This document shows positions 27,813 through 35,674 of a DNA stretch of 64,000 nucleotides, piece by piece. This DNA comes from an uncultured Chryseobacterium sp. (GTDB taxonomy: Bacteria; Bacteroidota; Bacteroidia; Flavobacteriales; Weeksellaceae). The stretch spans positions 106,462 through 170,461 of the forward strand of contig CAJYLH010000012.1 in the NCBI GenBank assembly GCA_913775525.1, written 5' to 3'. Each line of letters begins with the position of its first letter. Position 1 is the first letter of the stretch. Below the pieces are notes generated by a model. That model had not been told where the DNA came from. It made no database searches and was given only the letters and a program-made list of their open reading frames with translations. The translations under genes were made by a program, and so were the position numbers.

Positions 27813-27840
27813 AAAAGTGTTGCTTTTCGGCAGCACTTTT
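27813..27840 (+). terminator. Terminator between the SusE-like and GH97 genes
   Basis: An 11-pair stem (AAAAGTGTTGC with GCAGCACTTTT, one wobble) and a six-base loop are followed by TTTATTTTTA. It starts 38 bases after the SusE-like stop codon and would end or reduce transcription before GH97. Confidence 0.85.
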
Positions 27841-27869
27841 TTTATTTTTAAAGCGTATAAATAGTCATT

Positions 27870-30026
27870 ATGAAGAAAATTACGATGGGAGCAGTATTGT
27901 TCTCAATGATGTTTGCAGGCGTTCATGCCCAGACCTTACAGTCGCCGGACGGGAAGTTTGAAATGAACTTCCAGCTGAAGCAGGGAATCCCGTATTATAA
28001 CCTGAAATACAATGGAGCAGTAGTGGTGGAAGACTCAAAGCTGGGGCTAAGGTTGTTTAAGGATACCGCTATTAAATTTGCCTCTGAAATTGCAAAACCG
28101 GAAGATGCTAAATTCGATCTGAATAATGGATTTACCAAAAAAGCTGAGAACCGGAATTCCAAAAATGAAAACTGGCAGCCGGTACTGGGTGAGAAGAAAA
28201 GCTACATCAACCATTATAATGAACTGGCCGTTACCCTGCACCAGGATGCCACAGACCGGGATATGGTGGTGAAATTCAGGCTGTTCAATGATGGACTGGG
28301 CTTCAGGTATGAATTTCCGGAGCAGAAAAACCTGAACTATTTCGTGATCCGGGAAGAAGATTCTGAAATCGATTTCCCGACCGATATGAAAGCCTGGTGG
28401 ATTGCCGCTGATTATGATTCCCAGGAATACCAGCCTCAGACCACTAAAATTTCTGAAATTCCGGCACGATGGCCGAATTCATTCGATAGTAATGCGTCAC
28501 AGCAAATGGTGCAGAATGCAGTACAATCCCCTTTGATGCTGAAAAAAGAAGGTAAAGATCCATTATATGTGAATCTGGGAGAGGCTGCAGTCTTAGATTA
28601 CCCGGCTTCCAACCTTGAAGTGGATGCCGTGAATTTCAAATTCAAAACCCATCTTACTCCTGACAGGCAGGGAGCCAAAGGCTACATGCAGACCTCAACC
28701 GTATCGCCGTGGAGAACCATTATCGTTTCCCCGAAAGCAGAAGATGTGCTGGCTTCCAAAATGATGTTCAACCTGAATGAACCGACGAAATATAAAGATA
28801 CTTCCTACATCCATCCTACGAAATACATGGGCGTATGGTGGGAAATGATCATTGGCAAATCCCAGTGGGCATATTCTACCTCAGAAAACGTACACATCGG
28901 GGAAACCGACTTCAGCAAGCTGACACCAAACGGGAAGCATGCGGCTAACAATACGAAAGTGAAAGAATACATCGACTTTGCGGCAGCCAACGGTTTCGGA
29001 GGCCTGCTGATCGAAGGTTGGAATGTAGGTTGGGAAGATTGGTTTGGCCACTCTAAGGAGTTTGTTTTTGATTTCATCACCCCGTATCCTGATTTCGATC
29101 TTACAATGCTGAACGACTATGCCCACTCCAAAGGCATCAAGCTGATCATGCACCACGAAACCTCAGGTTCGGCAACGAATTATGAGCGATGGGCCGACAA
29201 AGCTTTCAAACTGATGAACGATTATGGCTACGATGCTGTAAAAACCGGCTATGTAGGTGATATTATCCCAAGAGGAGAGCACCACTACTCACAATGGACC
29301 ATCAATCATTTCTACAGGATTGCCCAAAAAGCGAATGAATATAAGATCATGGTGAATTCCCATGAATCTGTTCGTCCGGGCGGGGAAAGCAGGACGTATC
29401 CGAACTGGATCTCAGCCGAAGCTGCCAGAGGAACCGAATTTGAAGCCTTTGCCGGAAACAATCCGGACCATCAGACGATTCTTCCGTTCACCCGATGGAT
29501 GGGCGGACCGATGGATTACACGCCGGGGATTTTCCAGACGAAGCTGGATTATTATTTCCCTGGAGACAAACGTTTTGTGAAGACTACTCTTGCCAAACAG
29601 CTGGCTCTGTATGTGGTGATGTATATGCCGCTCCAGATGGCTGCAGATTTACCGGAAAATTACCAGAAGCATATGGATGCATTCCAGTTCATCAAAGATG
29701 TAGCCGCAGACTGGGATGATACAAAAATCTTATCCGCCGAACCGGGTGATTACATCATCACCGCCAGAAAGGCCAAAGGCACGGAGAACTGGTTTGTAGG
29801 CGGCATCACTGATGAGAACAGGCGGGATTATACGGTTGATTTCTCATTCCTGGACAAAGGCAGGAAATATGAAGTAACGGTATACGAAGACGGTAAAGAT
29901 GCAGATTACATCAATAATCCACAGAGCTATAACATTTACAAAAAGACGGTTACCAGCAAATCGAAGATTAAAATCAATATGGCCAGAAGCGGTGGATTTG
30001 CCATATCGATTAAAGTGATAAGGTAA
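27870..30026 (+). CDS. Glycoside hydrolase family 97 (SusB-like alpha-glucosidase)
   Basis: Periplasmic enzyme of 718 residues with a signal peptide ending VHAQ. Layout is that of GH97: an N-terminal beta-sandwich (LQSPDGKFEMNFQLKQG), a central TIM barrel and a C-terminal beta domain ending FAISIKVIR. In the barrel, HHETSGSATNYERW, VNSHESVRPGGESRTYPN and AARGTEFEAF keep the Glu residues used as base and acid by inverting SusB-type members, so it should release glucose from maltooligosaccharides. It completes the Sus set. Codon use is native-like, unlike susC and susD. Confidence 0.93.
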   Translation: MKKITMGAVLFSMMFAGVHAQTLQSPDGKFEMNFQLKQGIPYYNLKYNGAVVVEDSKLGLRLFKDTAIKFASEIAKPEDAKFDLNNGFTKKAENRNSKNENWQPVLGEKKSYINHYNELAVTLHQDATDRDMVVKFRLFNDGLGFRYEFPEQKNLNYFVIREEDSEIDFPTDMKAWWIAADYDSQEYQPQTTKISEIPARWPNSFDSNASQQMVQNAVQSPLMLKKEGKDPLYVNLGEAAVLDYPASNLEVDAVNFKFKTHLTPDRQGAKGYMQTSTVSPWRTIIVSPKAEDVLASKMMFNLNEPTKYKDTSYIHPTKYMGVWWEMIIGKSQWAYSTSENVHIGETDFSKLTPNGKHAANNTKVKEYIDFAAANGFGGLLIEGWNVGWEDWFGHSKEFVFDFITPYPDFDLTMLNDYAHSKGIKLIMHHETSGSATNYERWADKAFKLMNDYGYDAVKTGYVGDIIPRGEHHYSQWTINHFYRIAQKANEYKIMVNSHESVRPGGESRTYPNWISAEAARGTEFEAFAGNNPDHQTILPFTRWMGGPMDYTPGIFQTKLDYYFPGDKRFVKTTLAKQLALYVVMYMPLQMAADLPENYQKHMDAFQFIKDVAADWDDTKILSAEPGDYIITARKAKGTENWFVGGITDENRRDYTVDFSFLDKGRKYEVTVYEDGKDADYINNPQSYNIYKKTVTSKSKIKINMARSGGFAISIKVIR

Positions 30027-30070
30027 GTAATTTTTAATAGAAAATATTTTTTATTGTGAATTTAATTTTC

Positions 30071-30078
30071 TATATTTG
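30071..30078 (+). promoter_or_regulatory. -7 box of the RiPP cassette
   Basis: TATATTTG, a perfect TAnnTTTG match, 39 bases before the precursor ATG and 44 bases after the GH97 stop. The only nearby upstream TTG is 14 bases away, shorter than the usual 19, so the -33 element is non-ideal. It supports independent transcription of the cassette. Confidence 0.55.
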
Positions 30079-30117
30079 GTGAGATAAATAAATTAATAAC
30101 TCATTAAATTCATTTTT

Positions 30118-30366
30118 ATGAAAAAGAAATTCAAAATTACCAGTAATCTTGAGCAAAAAGAAATTCTTAAAAAGTCAATTCAGAATTCTGAGAATCAAAA
30201 TGTAGATCTTTACAAATCTATCTTTGGAGGATTGAATTCAGGTATTGCTCCGGGAAATGGAGGTGGTGGTAGTATTATTTTGCCTCCAGGGGGTAGCTGT
30301 GATGTGGTAGCAATTTCTGGTGCATCTGCTGCTTACGATAGAGTGGATCAATTTTTAAGAGCTTAG
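30118..30366 (+). CDS. Putative RiPP precursor peptide
   Basis: Peptide of 82 residues directly upstream of a radical SAM/SPASM maturase. The first about 35 residues are Lys/Glu/Asn-rich and leader-like. A Gly-rich linker spans about 37-59 with GG at 37-38 and 58-59. The C-terminal end GSCDVVAISGASAAYDRVDQFLRA is given here in parts: Cys61, then two aromatic-x-Arg triplets, Y73-D74-R75 and F79-L80-R81, before the final Ala82. Aromatic-x-x triplets near the C-terminus are the typical targets of cyclophane-forming maturases. It has no signal peptide. I do not recognise the family; the assignment rests on size, composition and context. Confidence 0.75.
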   Translation: MKKKFKITSNLEQKEILKKSIQNSENQNVDLYKSIFGGLNSGIAPGNGGGGSIILPPGGSCDVVAISGASAAYDRVDQFLRA

Positions 30367-30389
30367 AACTTGCTGATTTTTAAAACATT

Positions 30390-30419
30390 AGTTCTTCATC
30401 AGTCAAATGGTGAAGAACT
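30390..30419 (+). terminator. Partial terminator between precursor and maturase
   Basis: Perfect 9-base stem AGTTCTTCA/TGAAGAACT, extended by one inner pair, followed by TTATTTATTT, in the 71-base gap after the precursor. The T-run is broken, so read-through is expected. It could give more precursor than enzyme transcript. Confidence 0.6.
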
Positions 30420-30437
30420 TTATTTATTTCATACAAC

Positions 30438-31679
30438 ATGGTTACTTCTTTTGTTCTGAAGGTTGCAAGCAGATGCAATCTCAACTGCTCATATTGTTAC
30501 ATGTATAATTTAGGGGATAAAACTTATCTGAAACAACCTAAATTTATGTCGATAAGCACTATACATACTTTCGCTGAAAAACTGGCCCATTATGGCAAAG
30601 AAAATGGTTTGAGATCTTTTCAGATTGTCTTTCATGGAGGTGAGCCTTTATTGCTTCCAAAAGAATTTTACAGGGAAAGTGCTAGGATATTTACTGAAAC
30701 GCTAAGCGATGCTTATTTTGATTTTGTTATCCAGACTAATGGTGTTGGATTGGATGAAGACTGGTACACACTATTTAATGAACTGAACATTCGTGTTGGC
30801 ATCAGTATGGACGGACCTAAGGAATATCACGATAAGTACCGTGTATTTCATAATGGAAAAGGCTCTTATGATGAGGTAAGACATGCAATACAGATTGGAT
30901 TGGAAAAGGGGATGCATGGTGTACTGTCTGTTGCGAATCTCAATATTTCTCCTACTGAATTATATGAGGAGTTTAAAAGCCTTAATGTTCCGAGTTTTAA
31001 TCTTCTTCTTCCGGATGGCCATTTCGATAAGTTACCGGATGACCTCATAAAAGATAAAGTCAATACCTATGATTATACGCCATATGCAGATTGGCTGATT
31101 GAATTGTTCATGATCTGGAAAAGAGATCCTGACAGACCTAATATGAGATTTTTCAAAACTCTTATTCAGCTGATTGCAGGAGAGGATGCAGGTGATCAGA
31201 TGGTCGGACTGAAAAAAAACGGCGTCGCTGTAGTGGAAACCAATGGAAACCTGGAAGTGGCAGATTCTATTAGAGCTTGTTACGAAGGCATTACCAGAAA
31301 CAGCATCAATATCCATACTCACGAGATCAGCTCTATTTTAGAAGATCCGCTTTTTGATATCTATATCAATTCTCATCAGATGGTCAGTGAAAAGTGCATT
31401 AACTGTCCTATTTATGAAATATGCGGAGGTGGTTTTCTGTTGAACAGATATTCTAATGAAAATGGGTTTGATAATCCTACCATTTATTGTCACGATATGA
31501 TAAAATTGGTAACTTACATCCAAAATGATCTTATTGACAGCTTGCCGGATGAGGTTTGTAAGGAAATGGAACTCAACAGAGTTTCCTATGATGAGATTTT
31601 GGAAGAGCTTGAGAATAAAGGTCCTGTTTCCATTCAGAAAAATATTAAAGATAAATTAGTAGCCTACAGTCTGACATGA
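30438..31679 (+). CDS. Radical SAM/SPASM peptide maturase (FxsB/GrrM-like)
   Basis: Cytoplasmic enzyme of 413 residues. The radical SAM cluster ligands are C13, C17 and C20 (SRCNLNCSYCYMYN). VFHGGEPLLL, VIQTNGVGLD and GISMDGPKEYHDKYR match the FxsB/GrrM/Xye type of maturase. The SPASM domain has C281, C320, C323, C329 and C351, with the characteristic CGGG and NGFDNPTIYC. Characterised relatives make three-residue cyclophane cross-links between an aromatic side chain and a beta carbon two residues away. It should act on the 82-residue peptide encoded just upstream. Its stop overlaps the start of the next gene by four bases. Confidence 0.88.
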   Translation: MVTSFVLKVASRCNLNCSYCYMYNLGDKTYLKQPKFMSISTIHTFAEKLAHYGKENGLRSFQIVFHGGEPLLLPKEFYRESARIFTETLSDAYFDFVIQTNGVGLDEDWYTLFNELNIRVGISMDGPKEYHDKYRVFHNGKGSYDEVRHAIQIGLEKGMHGVLSVANLNISPTELYEEFKSLNVPSFNLLLPDGHFDKLPDDLIKDKVNTYDYTPYADWLIELFMIWKRDPDRPNMRFFKTLIQLIAGEDAGDQMVGLKKNGVAVVETNGNLEVADSIRACYEGITRNSINIHTHEISSILEDPLFDIYINSHQMVSEKCINCPIYEICGGGFLLNRYSNENGFDNPTIYCHDMIKLVTYIQNDLIDSLPDEVCKEMELNRVSYDEILEELENKGPVSIQKNIKDKLVAYSLT

Positions 31680-32506
31680 GTTTAAAAAAAGGTATCAAAG
31701 TCGATGATCGTCATCTTAACAGTGTGAGAGATCAGATAAGCATTAATACAGGAGTTGTTGCTGTTAAAAGCATACATCCTGAAGTAGATTATTACGATAA
31801 TGCCTATTTACCTGATGCAAACTGGCGGCCCCTTACAGATGTTGAATATAAAACTATTTCAACTGCAGATGCTGACAGAAAAATATTCAATACTCTTGGA
31901 GTAGGGACAATTCCTGCTCATCTGAAAACTTTATTTCAAAAACTAAGTTTAGATACCTGTACATCGCTCTTTGATGTTCCGGGAAAGTTTCAGGAAAATG
32001 AAATGCTCACAAAAGAGATTAACGAAGCAATTAATACGTTTTTGGATGAAAAATCTTTAAACAGTAATTATAAATTTCACAGAATTGCACGTTCTCTTCC
32101 CGGTATGCAGAGTACAACGTTTCATCATATTGGTCAGAATGTTTTTAAATATACGGGCCTGCATATTGATAAAAGTATTCATTTTACTCCTCATACTGCA
32201 TATAAATCAGGAAACAGGATTTCTATCAACATCAGTCAGGAATCACGTTACCTTTATTTTATCAATTTAACGTTAAGGCAGATTTACGCTGAAATAAAGA
32301 AAAAATATCCTGAAAAGATCACATCTGAAAATATTGTTGAACAATTTTTCAAACTTTATCCCGGCTATCCAGTTCTAAGGCTTGAAATCAAACCTTATCA
32401 ATATTATATAGCACCTACAGATAATTTTATTCATGACGGCACAACTCTAGGAAATAAAGGGTTTGATATTACCATGGTATATACCGGTGTATTTGATAAA
32501 TATTAA
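31676..32506 (+). CDS. RiPP cassette protein A, putative non-heme iron oxygenase
   Basis: Cytoplasmic protein of 276 residues, paralogous to the next gene. No family could be named with certainty. Both share GLH-x-D (H163, D165), HTAYKSGNRISINISQESRYL (given in part: H173, N180-R181, Q188-E189-S190-R191), INLT, and near the C-terminus YYIAPTDN with HDGTT (H253). A HxD followed by a distal His about 90 residues on matches the 2-His-1-carboxylate iron site of 2-oxoglutarate/Fe(II) oxygenases, and the predicted strand-rich core fits a double-stranded beta helix. The usual 2-oxoglutarate Arg after the distal His is not obvious. It is translationally coupled to the maturase gene, so it probably modifies the same peptide. 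Confidence 0.6.
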   Translation: MSLKKGIKVDDRHLNSVRDQISINTGVVAVKSIHPEVDYYDNAYLPDANWRPLTDVEYKTISTADADRKIFNTLGVGTIPAHLKTLFQKLSLDTCTSLFDVPGKFQENEMLTKEINEAINTFLDEKSLNSNYKFHRIARSLPGMQSTTFHHIGQNVFKYTGLHIDKSIHFTPHTAYKSGNRISINISQESRYLYFINLTLRQIYAEIKKKYPEKITSENIVEQFFKLYPGYPVLRLEIKPYQYYIAPTDNFIHDGTTLGNKGFDITMVYTGVFDKY

Positions 32507-32509
32507 TCT

Positions 32510-33385
32510 ATGAAAAAACTAAAACCTGGAATTAAAATTTACTCAGACAAGCAAAATGGAAGTCTCCAGATCAATTCAGGAGTCATTCATCATTTAGAGC
32601 AAGCTCCCAATGAACTTATTTTTAAAAGTCAGAAGTTCATACAGCAGTATGAACCGGAAGCGTATTTGCCTAAAAGAGATTGGCGGCCATTAAAGGCAGA
32701 AGAATATAATATATTAAAAGGAGATCATTTAAATAAAAAAAACTTTAATTCGGTTTTTATCGGTGAAATTCCCGATCCTCTGAAGGTTCTTTTTGATAAA
32801 TTAAATTTAGAGACTGCTCAATCTCAGGATGAAGTTTTTGAAAAATTTAAAAACAATCATGAATTGGTTAATGACATCAATGTTAAGGTTAATGAATTTA
32901 TTGAGTCCATTTCATTAGGGCCCTATAAGTTCATGAGTCTTGCTACTAATTATGCGAACAGTGAGATTGTATCTTTAGATAAAAGGAAATTACCGGCAGG
33001 CTATACAATCAATGATTTACGTTTTATAGGAGTCCATAAGGACAGTTCCCAAAACATGTCATTGCATACAGCGCATCGGTTTGGTAATAGAATAACATTT
33101 AATCTTGGACAGGAATCCAGATATTTACTGCTGATAAATTTAACTATGCTGCAGGTTTATCATATGATTAAAAAAGAAATAGATATAAAAGAACATAATA
33201 TCAATAACAAAAATATAACGTCTTATTTCATGCAGCTGTTTCCTGATTATCCTATGTTGAAAATAGAACAGAAGCCTTACCACTATTATATTGCTCCTAC
33301 AGACAACTGTTTTCACGACGGATCTACCTTTGGGAGTACTTCTCTTGATATTGTAATGACATATCTCGGCAAATTTTTAATTTAA
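32510..33385 (+). CDS. RiPP cassette protein B, paralogue of protein A
   Basis: Protein of 291 residues starting three bases after its paralogue. Shared N-terminal features include AYLPKRDWRPL and a spaced GEIPDPLKVLF. The putative metal residues are H176-x-D178 (GVHKDSS) and H269 (CFHDGST). H186, H189, N193-R194 and the QESRYLLLINLT block are also kept. Divergence between the two is large outside these blocks, so they probably act on different residues, or together as a heteromer. The function is inferred only. The gene is AT-rich like the rest of the cassette; the next gene is not. Confidence 0.6.
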   Translation: MKKLKPGIKIYSDKQNGSLQINSGVIHHLEQAPNELIFKSQKFIQQYEPEAYLPKRDWRPLKAEEYNILKGDHLNKKNFNSVFIGEIPDPLKVLFDKLNLETAQSQDEVFEKFKNNHELVNDINVKVNEFIESISLGPYKFMSLATNYANSEIVSLDKRKLPAGYTINDLRFIGVHKDSSQNMSLHTAHRFGNRITFNLGQESRYLLLINLTMLQVYHMIKKEIDIKEHNINNKNITSYFMQLFPDYPMLKIEQKPYHYYIAPTDNCFHDGSTFGSTSLDIVMTYLGKFLI

Positions 33386-33398
33386 AATAACCTTTCGT

Positions 33399-34553
33399 AT
33401 GAAATATGCCTTAACTCTTTTATTATTATGTATTTCAATTATGCATCTGGCTCAGAAAAAACTTCCCGTAATCAGGGCTAATTCATCCAAAGCGGTTATC
33501 CTTGAAGAAGATAATGGCCTGAAGACGGACTGGAATATTGATCCGTCAGTAAAACCTGATATCTACACCGTATCCAAAATAAGCAAAGGTTCTAAAACGG
33601 TTAAGATAAAAACAGATATTGATTCCATCAGGATAAAAATAAAGCAGGGTGACAAAAAAGACTTTGTAATTCTTCTGAAAGGCAAAGATTCCTGCCTGAC
33701 AAGAATTGTGAGCCAGGTTCCAAAGGATTTCAGCACCGTGCAGCCTGCTTTTCATGACAGCATCCGTTTAGGAATCAACGGGCAGAATACGATGTTTGTG
33801 AAGGCGGCACTTAATAAAACAGATTCGTTGGTGCTGAATTTTGATACGGGAACCAGCAACCTTTCCCTTACAGCAGAAGCTTTGAAAGATAAAATCAAAC
33901 AATCCCTAAAGGCAGGAGTCAATGTACTTTCCATCGGAAACAAGAAATATGACGGCTTTAAAATTTATAAGGTGGAGCTGTCGGGACACGGAACAGACGG
34001 CAGGTTCGGCTGGGACCTTTTCGACGGAATGGTGGTTGAGCTGAATTATGACCTTGGAATCATGGTCGTTCATTCCCAACTTCCGGAATATGTAAAAAAA
34101 GACAAGGCTTACGAAAGACTGGAGGTGAAATATCTGGATAAGCTTTTTTTTGTGGAGACTACAATCAACCAGGGTTCAAGCTCCTATAAGGATTGGTTTC
34201 TTTTTGACACCGGATACCAGCGTACGGCGATGCTTGACGGTCCTTTGTTGAGAGAACATCATTTCCCGACCACACAGATGAAAGAGATTAAAAAAGTCAT
34301 CATGAGGGGAGGGCAGGGAAATGAAATTCCGGTCATTACGGCCAATCTTGAATCATTAAGCCTGGGTAAATATAAACTTAAGAATATTCCGGCTCAGCTC
34401 CTGTCTGAGAGCAGGCTGGTCATCAACAAAAGAATGAATATCCTGGGCAATGAAATCCTGAAACGTTTTAATGTTTTCCTGGATTTTCAGAATAACGCAG
34501 TTTACCTGAAACCCAATAAATTATTTAATGACAGCTACATTGAAAAAGAATAA
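33399..34553 (+). CDS. Secreted pepsin/retropepsin-like aspartic protease
   Basis: Protein of 384 residues with a signal peptide (to about HLAQ, residue 19). It carries two aspartic protease motifs, D149-T-G (LNFDTGTSN) and D270-T-G (FLFDTGYQR), each followed by hydrophobic strands, so one chain can form a complete two-Asp active site. The N-terminal about 120 residues form a separate strand-rich domain (KIKTDIDSIRIKIKQGDKKD). It lies 13 bases after cassette protein B and before a strong terminator, so it could be the last gene of the RiPP operon and remove the leader after export. Its codon use, however, resembles the surrounding genome, so it may instead predate the cassette. Confidence 0.8.
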   Translation: MKYALTLLLLCISIMHLAQKKLPVIRANSSKAVILEEDNGLKTDWNIDPSVKPDIYTVSKISKGSKTVKIKTDIDSIRIKIKQGDKKDFVILLKGKDSCLTRIVSQVPKDFSTVQPAFHDSIRLGINGQNTMFVKAALNKTDSLVLNFDTGTSNLSLTAEALKDKIKQSLKAGVNVLSIGNKKYDGFKIYKVELSGHGTDGRFGWDLFDGMVVELNYDLGIMVVHSQLPEYVKKDKAYERLEVKYLDKLFFVETTINQGSSSYKDWFLFDTGYQRTAMLDGPLLREHHFPTTQMKEIKKVIMRGGQGNEIPVITANLESLSLGKYKLKNIPAQLLSESRLVINKRMNILGNEILKRFNVFLDFQNNAVYLKPNKLFNDSYIEKE

Positions 34554-34589
34554 AAATAGGCTGTAGAATAATATTTTCATAACTTTATG

Positions 34590-34624
34590 ATCCTTGAAGG
34601 TAGTTTTGCCTTTAAGGATTTTTT
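34590..34624 (+). terminator. Terminator closing the RiPP/protease unit
   Basis: An 11-pair stem (ATCCTTGAAGG with CCTTTAAGGAT, one wobble) and an eight-base loop are followed by a T-run, starting 37 bases after the protease stop codon. Confidence 0.88.
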
Positions 34625-34656
34625 ATGATTATGATTTTATCCTTGATATACTGAAG

Positions 34657-35646
34657 ATGATGAAGCAACTTTTTAACAAGCAGAATACATTTCTGTTCCT
34701 GCTGATTATGATGGTGATACTGGCAAGGTTTTTTCCCTTTCTGGAGTCGTACAATGCCTACTTTAACCTTGCGGGATTTATAGACTGGGGAATTGCCGCG
34801 ATATTCCTTCTGTATGGCCTTAAGCTGAACCTGAAAGAAGTGATGAAAGATGTAGCCAACTGGAAGTTGCACCTTCTCATTCAGTCCGGTACCTTCATCC
34901 TGTTTCCCTTACTGGTACTTCTGTTTTATCCGCTGGTCAAAGATTCCCAATATATGAGCGTATGGCTGTCCGTGTTTTTTATGGCCTGCCTCCCGTCTAC
35001 GGTCTCTTCATCCGTAGTGATGGTCTCTATTGCCAGGGGAAACGTGACATCTGCTATTTTCAACGCATCCGTTTCGGGGCTGATCGGTATTGTGATGACC
35101 CCTTTGCTCATGAGTTTTTTCCTCGTCCCGGCAGAAGGTTCCGGCGATCAGGGAGAAATCGTTCAGCAGTTGCTTATTAAAGTCCTGCTGCCCATTGTGC
35201 TGGGAATCCTGCTGAATCCGGTCCTTAAAAAATGGGTGACCAAATATTCTTCGGTCATTGCTGAATTTGACCGGCTGATTATCCTGCTGATTGTTTATGA
35301 AAGTTTTTCTACGGCGTTCTCACAACATGTATTTGCATCGGTTCCTGCCGTAACATTCCTTGTATTGGCCTGTAGTGTGGTATTCCTGTTCTTTGCCGTA
35401 TACCATATCCTGCAATATGTTGCACGGAAAATGAACTTTAAACGGGAAGACGTCATTACCGCGACCTTTTGCGGATCCAAGAAATCTCTGGTCCATGGAA
35501 GCCTTTTCCTGCTGGTACTCGGGATTCCGGATGACCAGAAAGTCCTGTTTCTGCTTCCGGTCATGATTTACCATAGCTTCCAGCTCTTTTATGTAAGCTG
35601 GCTGGCCAGCAAAATAGCAAAAAGAACAGAAGAAATTACATCCTGA
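34657..35646 (+). CDS. Bile acid:sodium symporter-like (SBF/YfeH) transporter
   Basis: Inner membrane protein of about 329 residues with roughly ten helices. GFIDWGIAAIFLLYGLKLNL, CLPSTVSSSVVMVSIARGN and the later CGSKKSLVHGS match the SBF-like family of bacterial YfeH-type transporters. The substrate is unknown and need not be a bile acid. The open frame begins at 34594, inside the preceding terminator, so that start is implausible; the true start is the tandem ATGATG at 34657/34660 giving MKQLFNKQN. The link to starch metabolism is by position only. Confidence 0.85.
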   Translation: MMKQLFNKQNTFLFLLIMMVILARFFPFLESYNAYFNLAGFIDWGIAAIFLLYGLKLNLKEVMKDVANWKLHLLIQSGTFILFPLLVLLFYPLVKDSQYMSVWLSVFFMACLPSTVSSSVVMVSIARGNVTSAIFNASVSGLIGIVMTPLLMSFFLVPAEGSGDQGEIVQQLLIKVLLPIVLGILLNPVLKKWVTKYSSVIAEFDRLIILLIVYESFSTAFSQHVFASVPAVTFLVLACSVVFLFFAVYHILQYVARKMNFKREDVITATFCGSKKSLVHGSLFLLVLGIPDDQKVLFLLPVMIYHSFQLFYVSWLASKIAKRTEEITS

Positions 35647-35674
35647 AAAAATTATTTGACTATCTTTAAACAGT

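Noticed and set aside
34594-34656. Long N-terminal start for the SBF-like transporter
   Set aside because: The start lies inside a strong intrinsic terminator hairpin, so it cannot be on a normal transcript starting downstream; ATGATG at 34657 is preferred.
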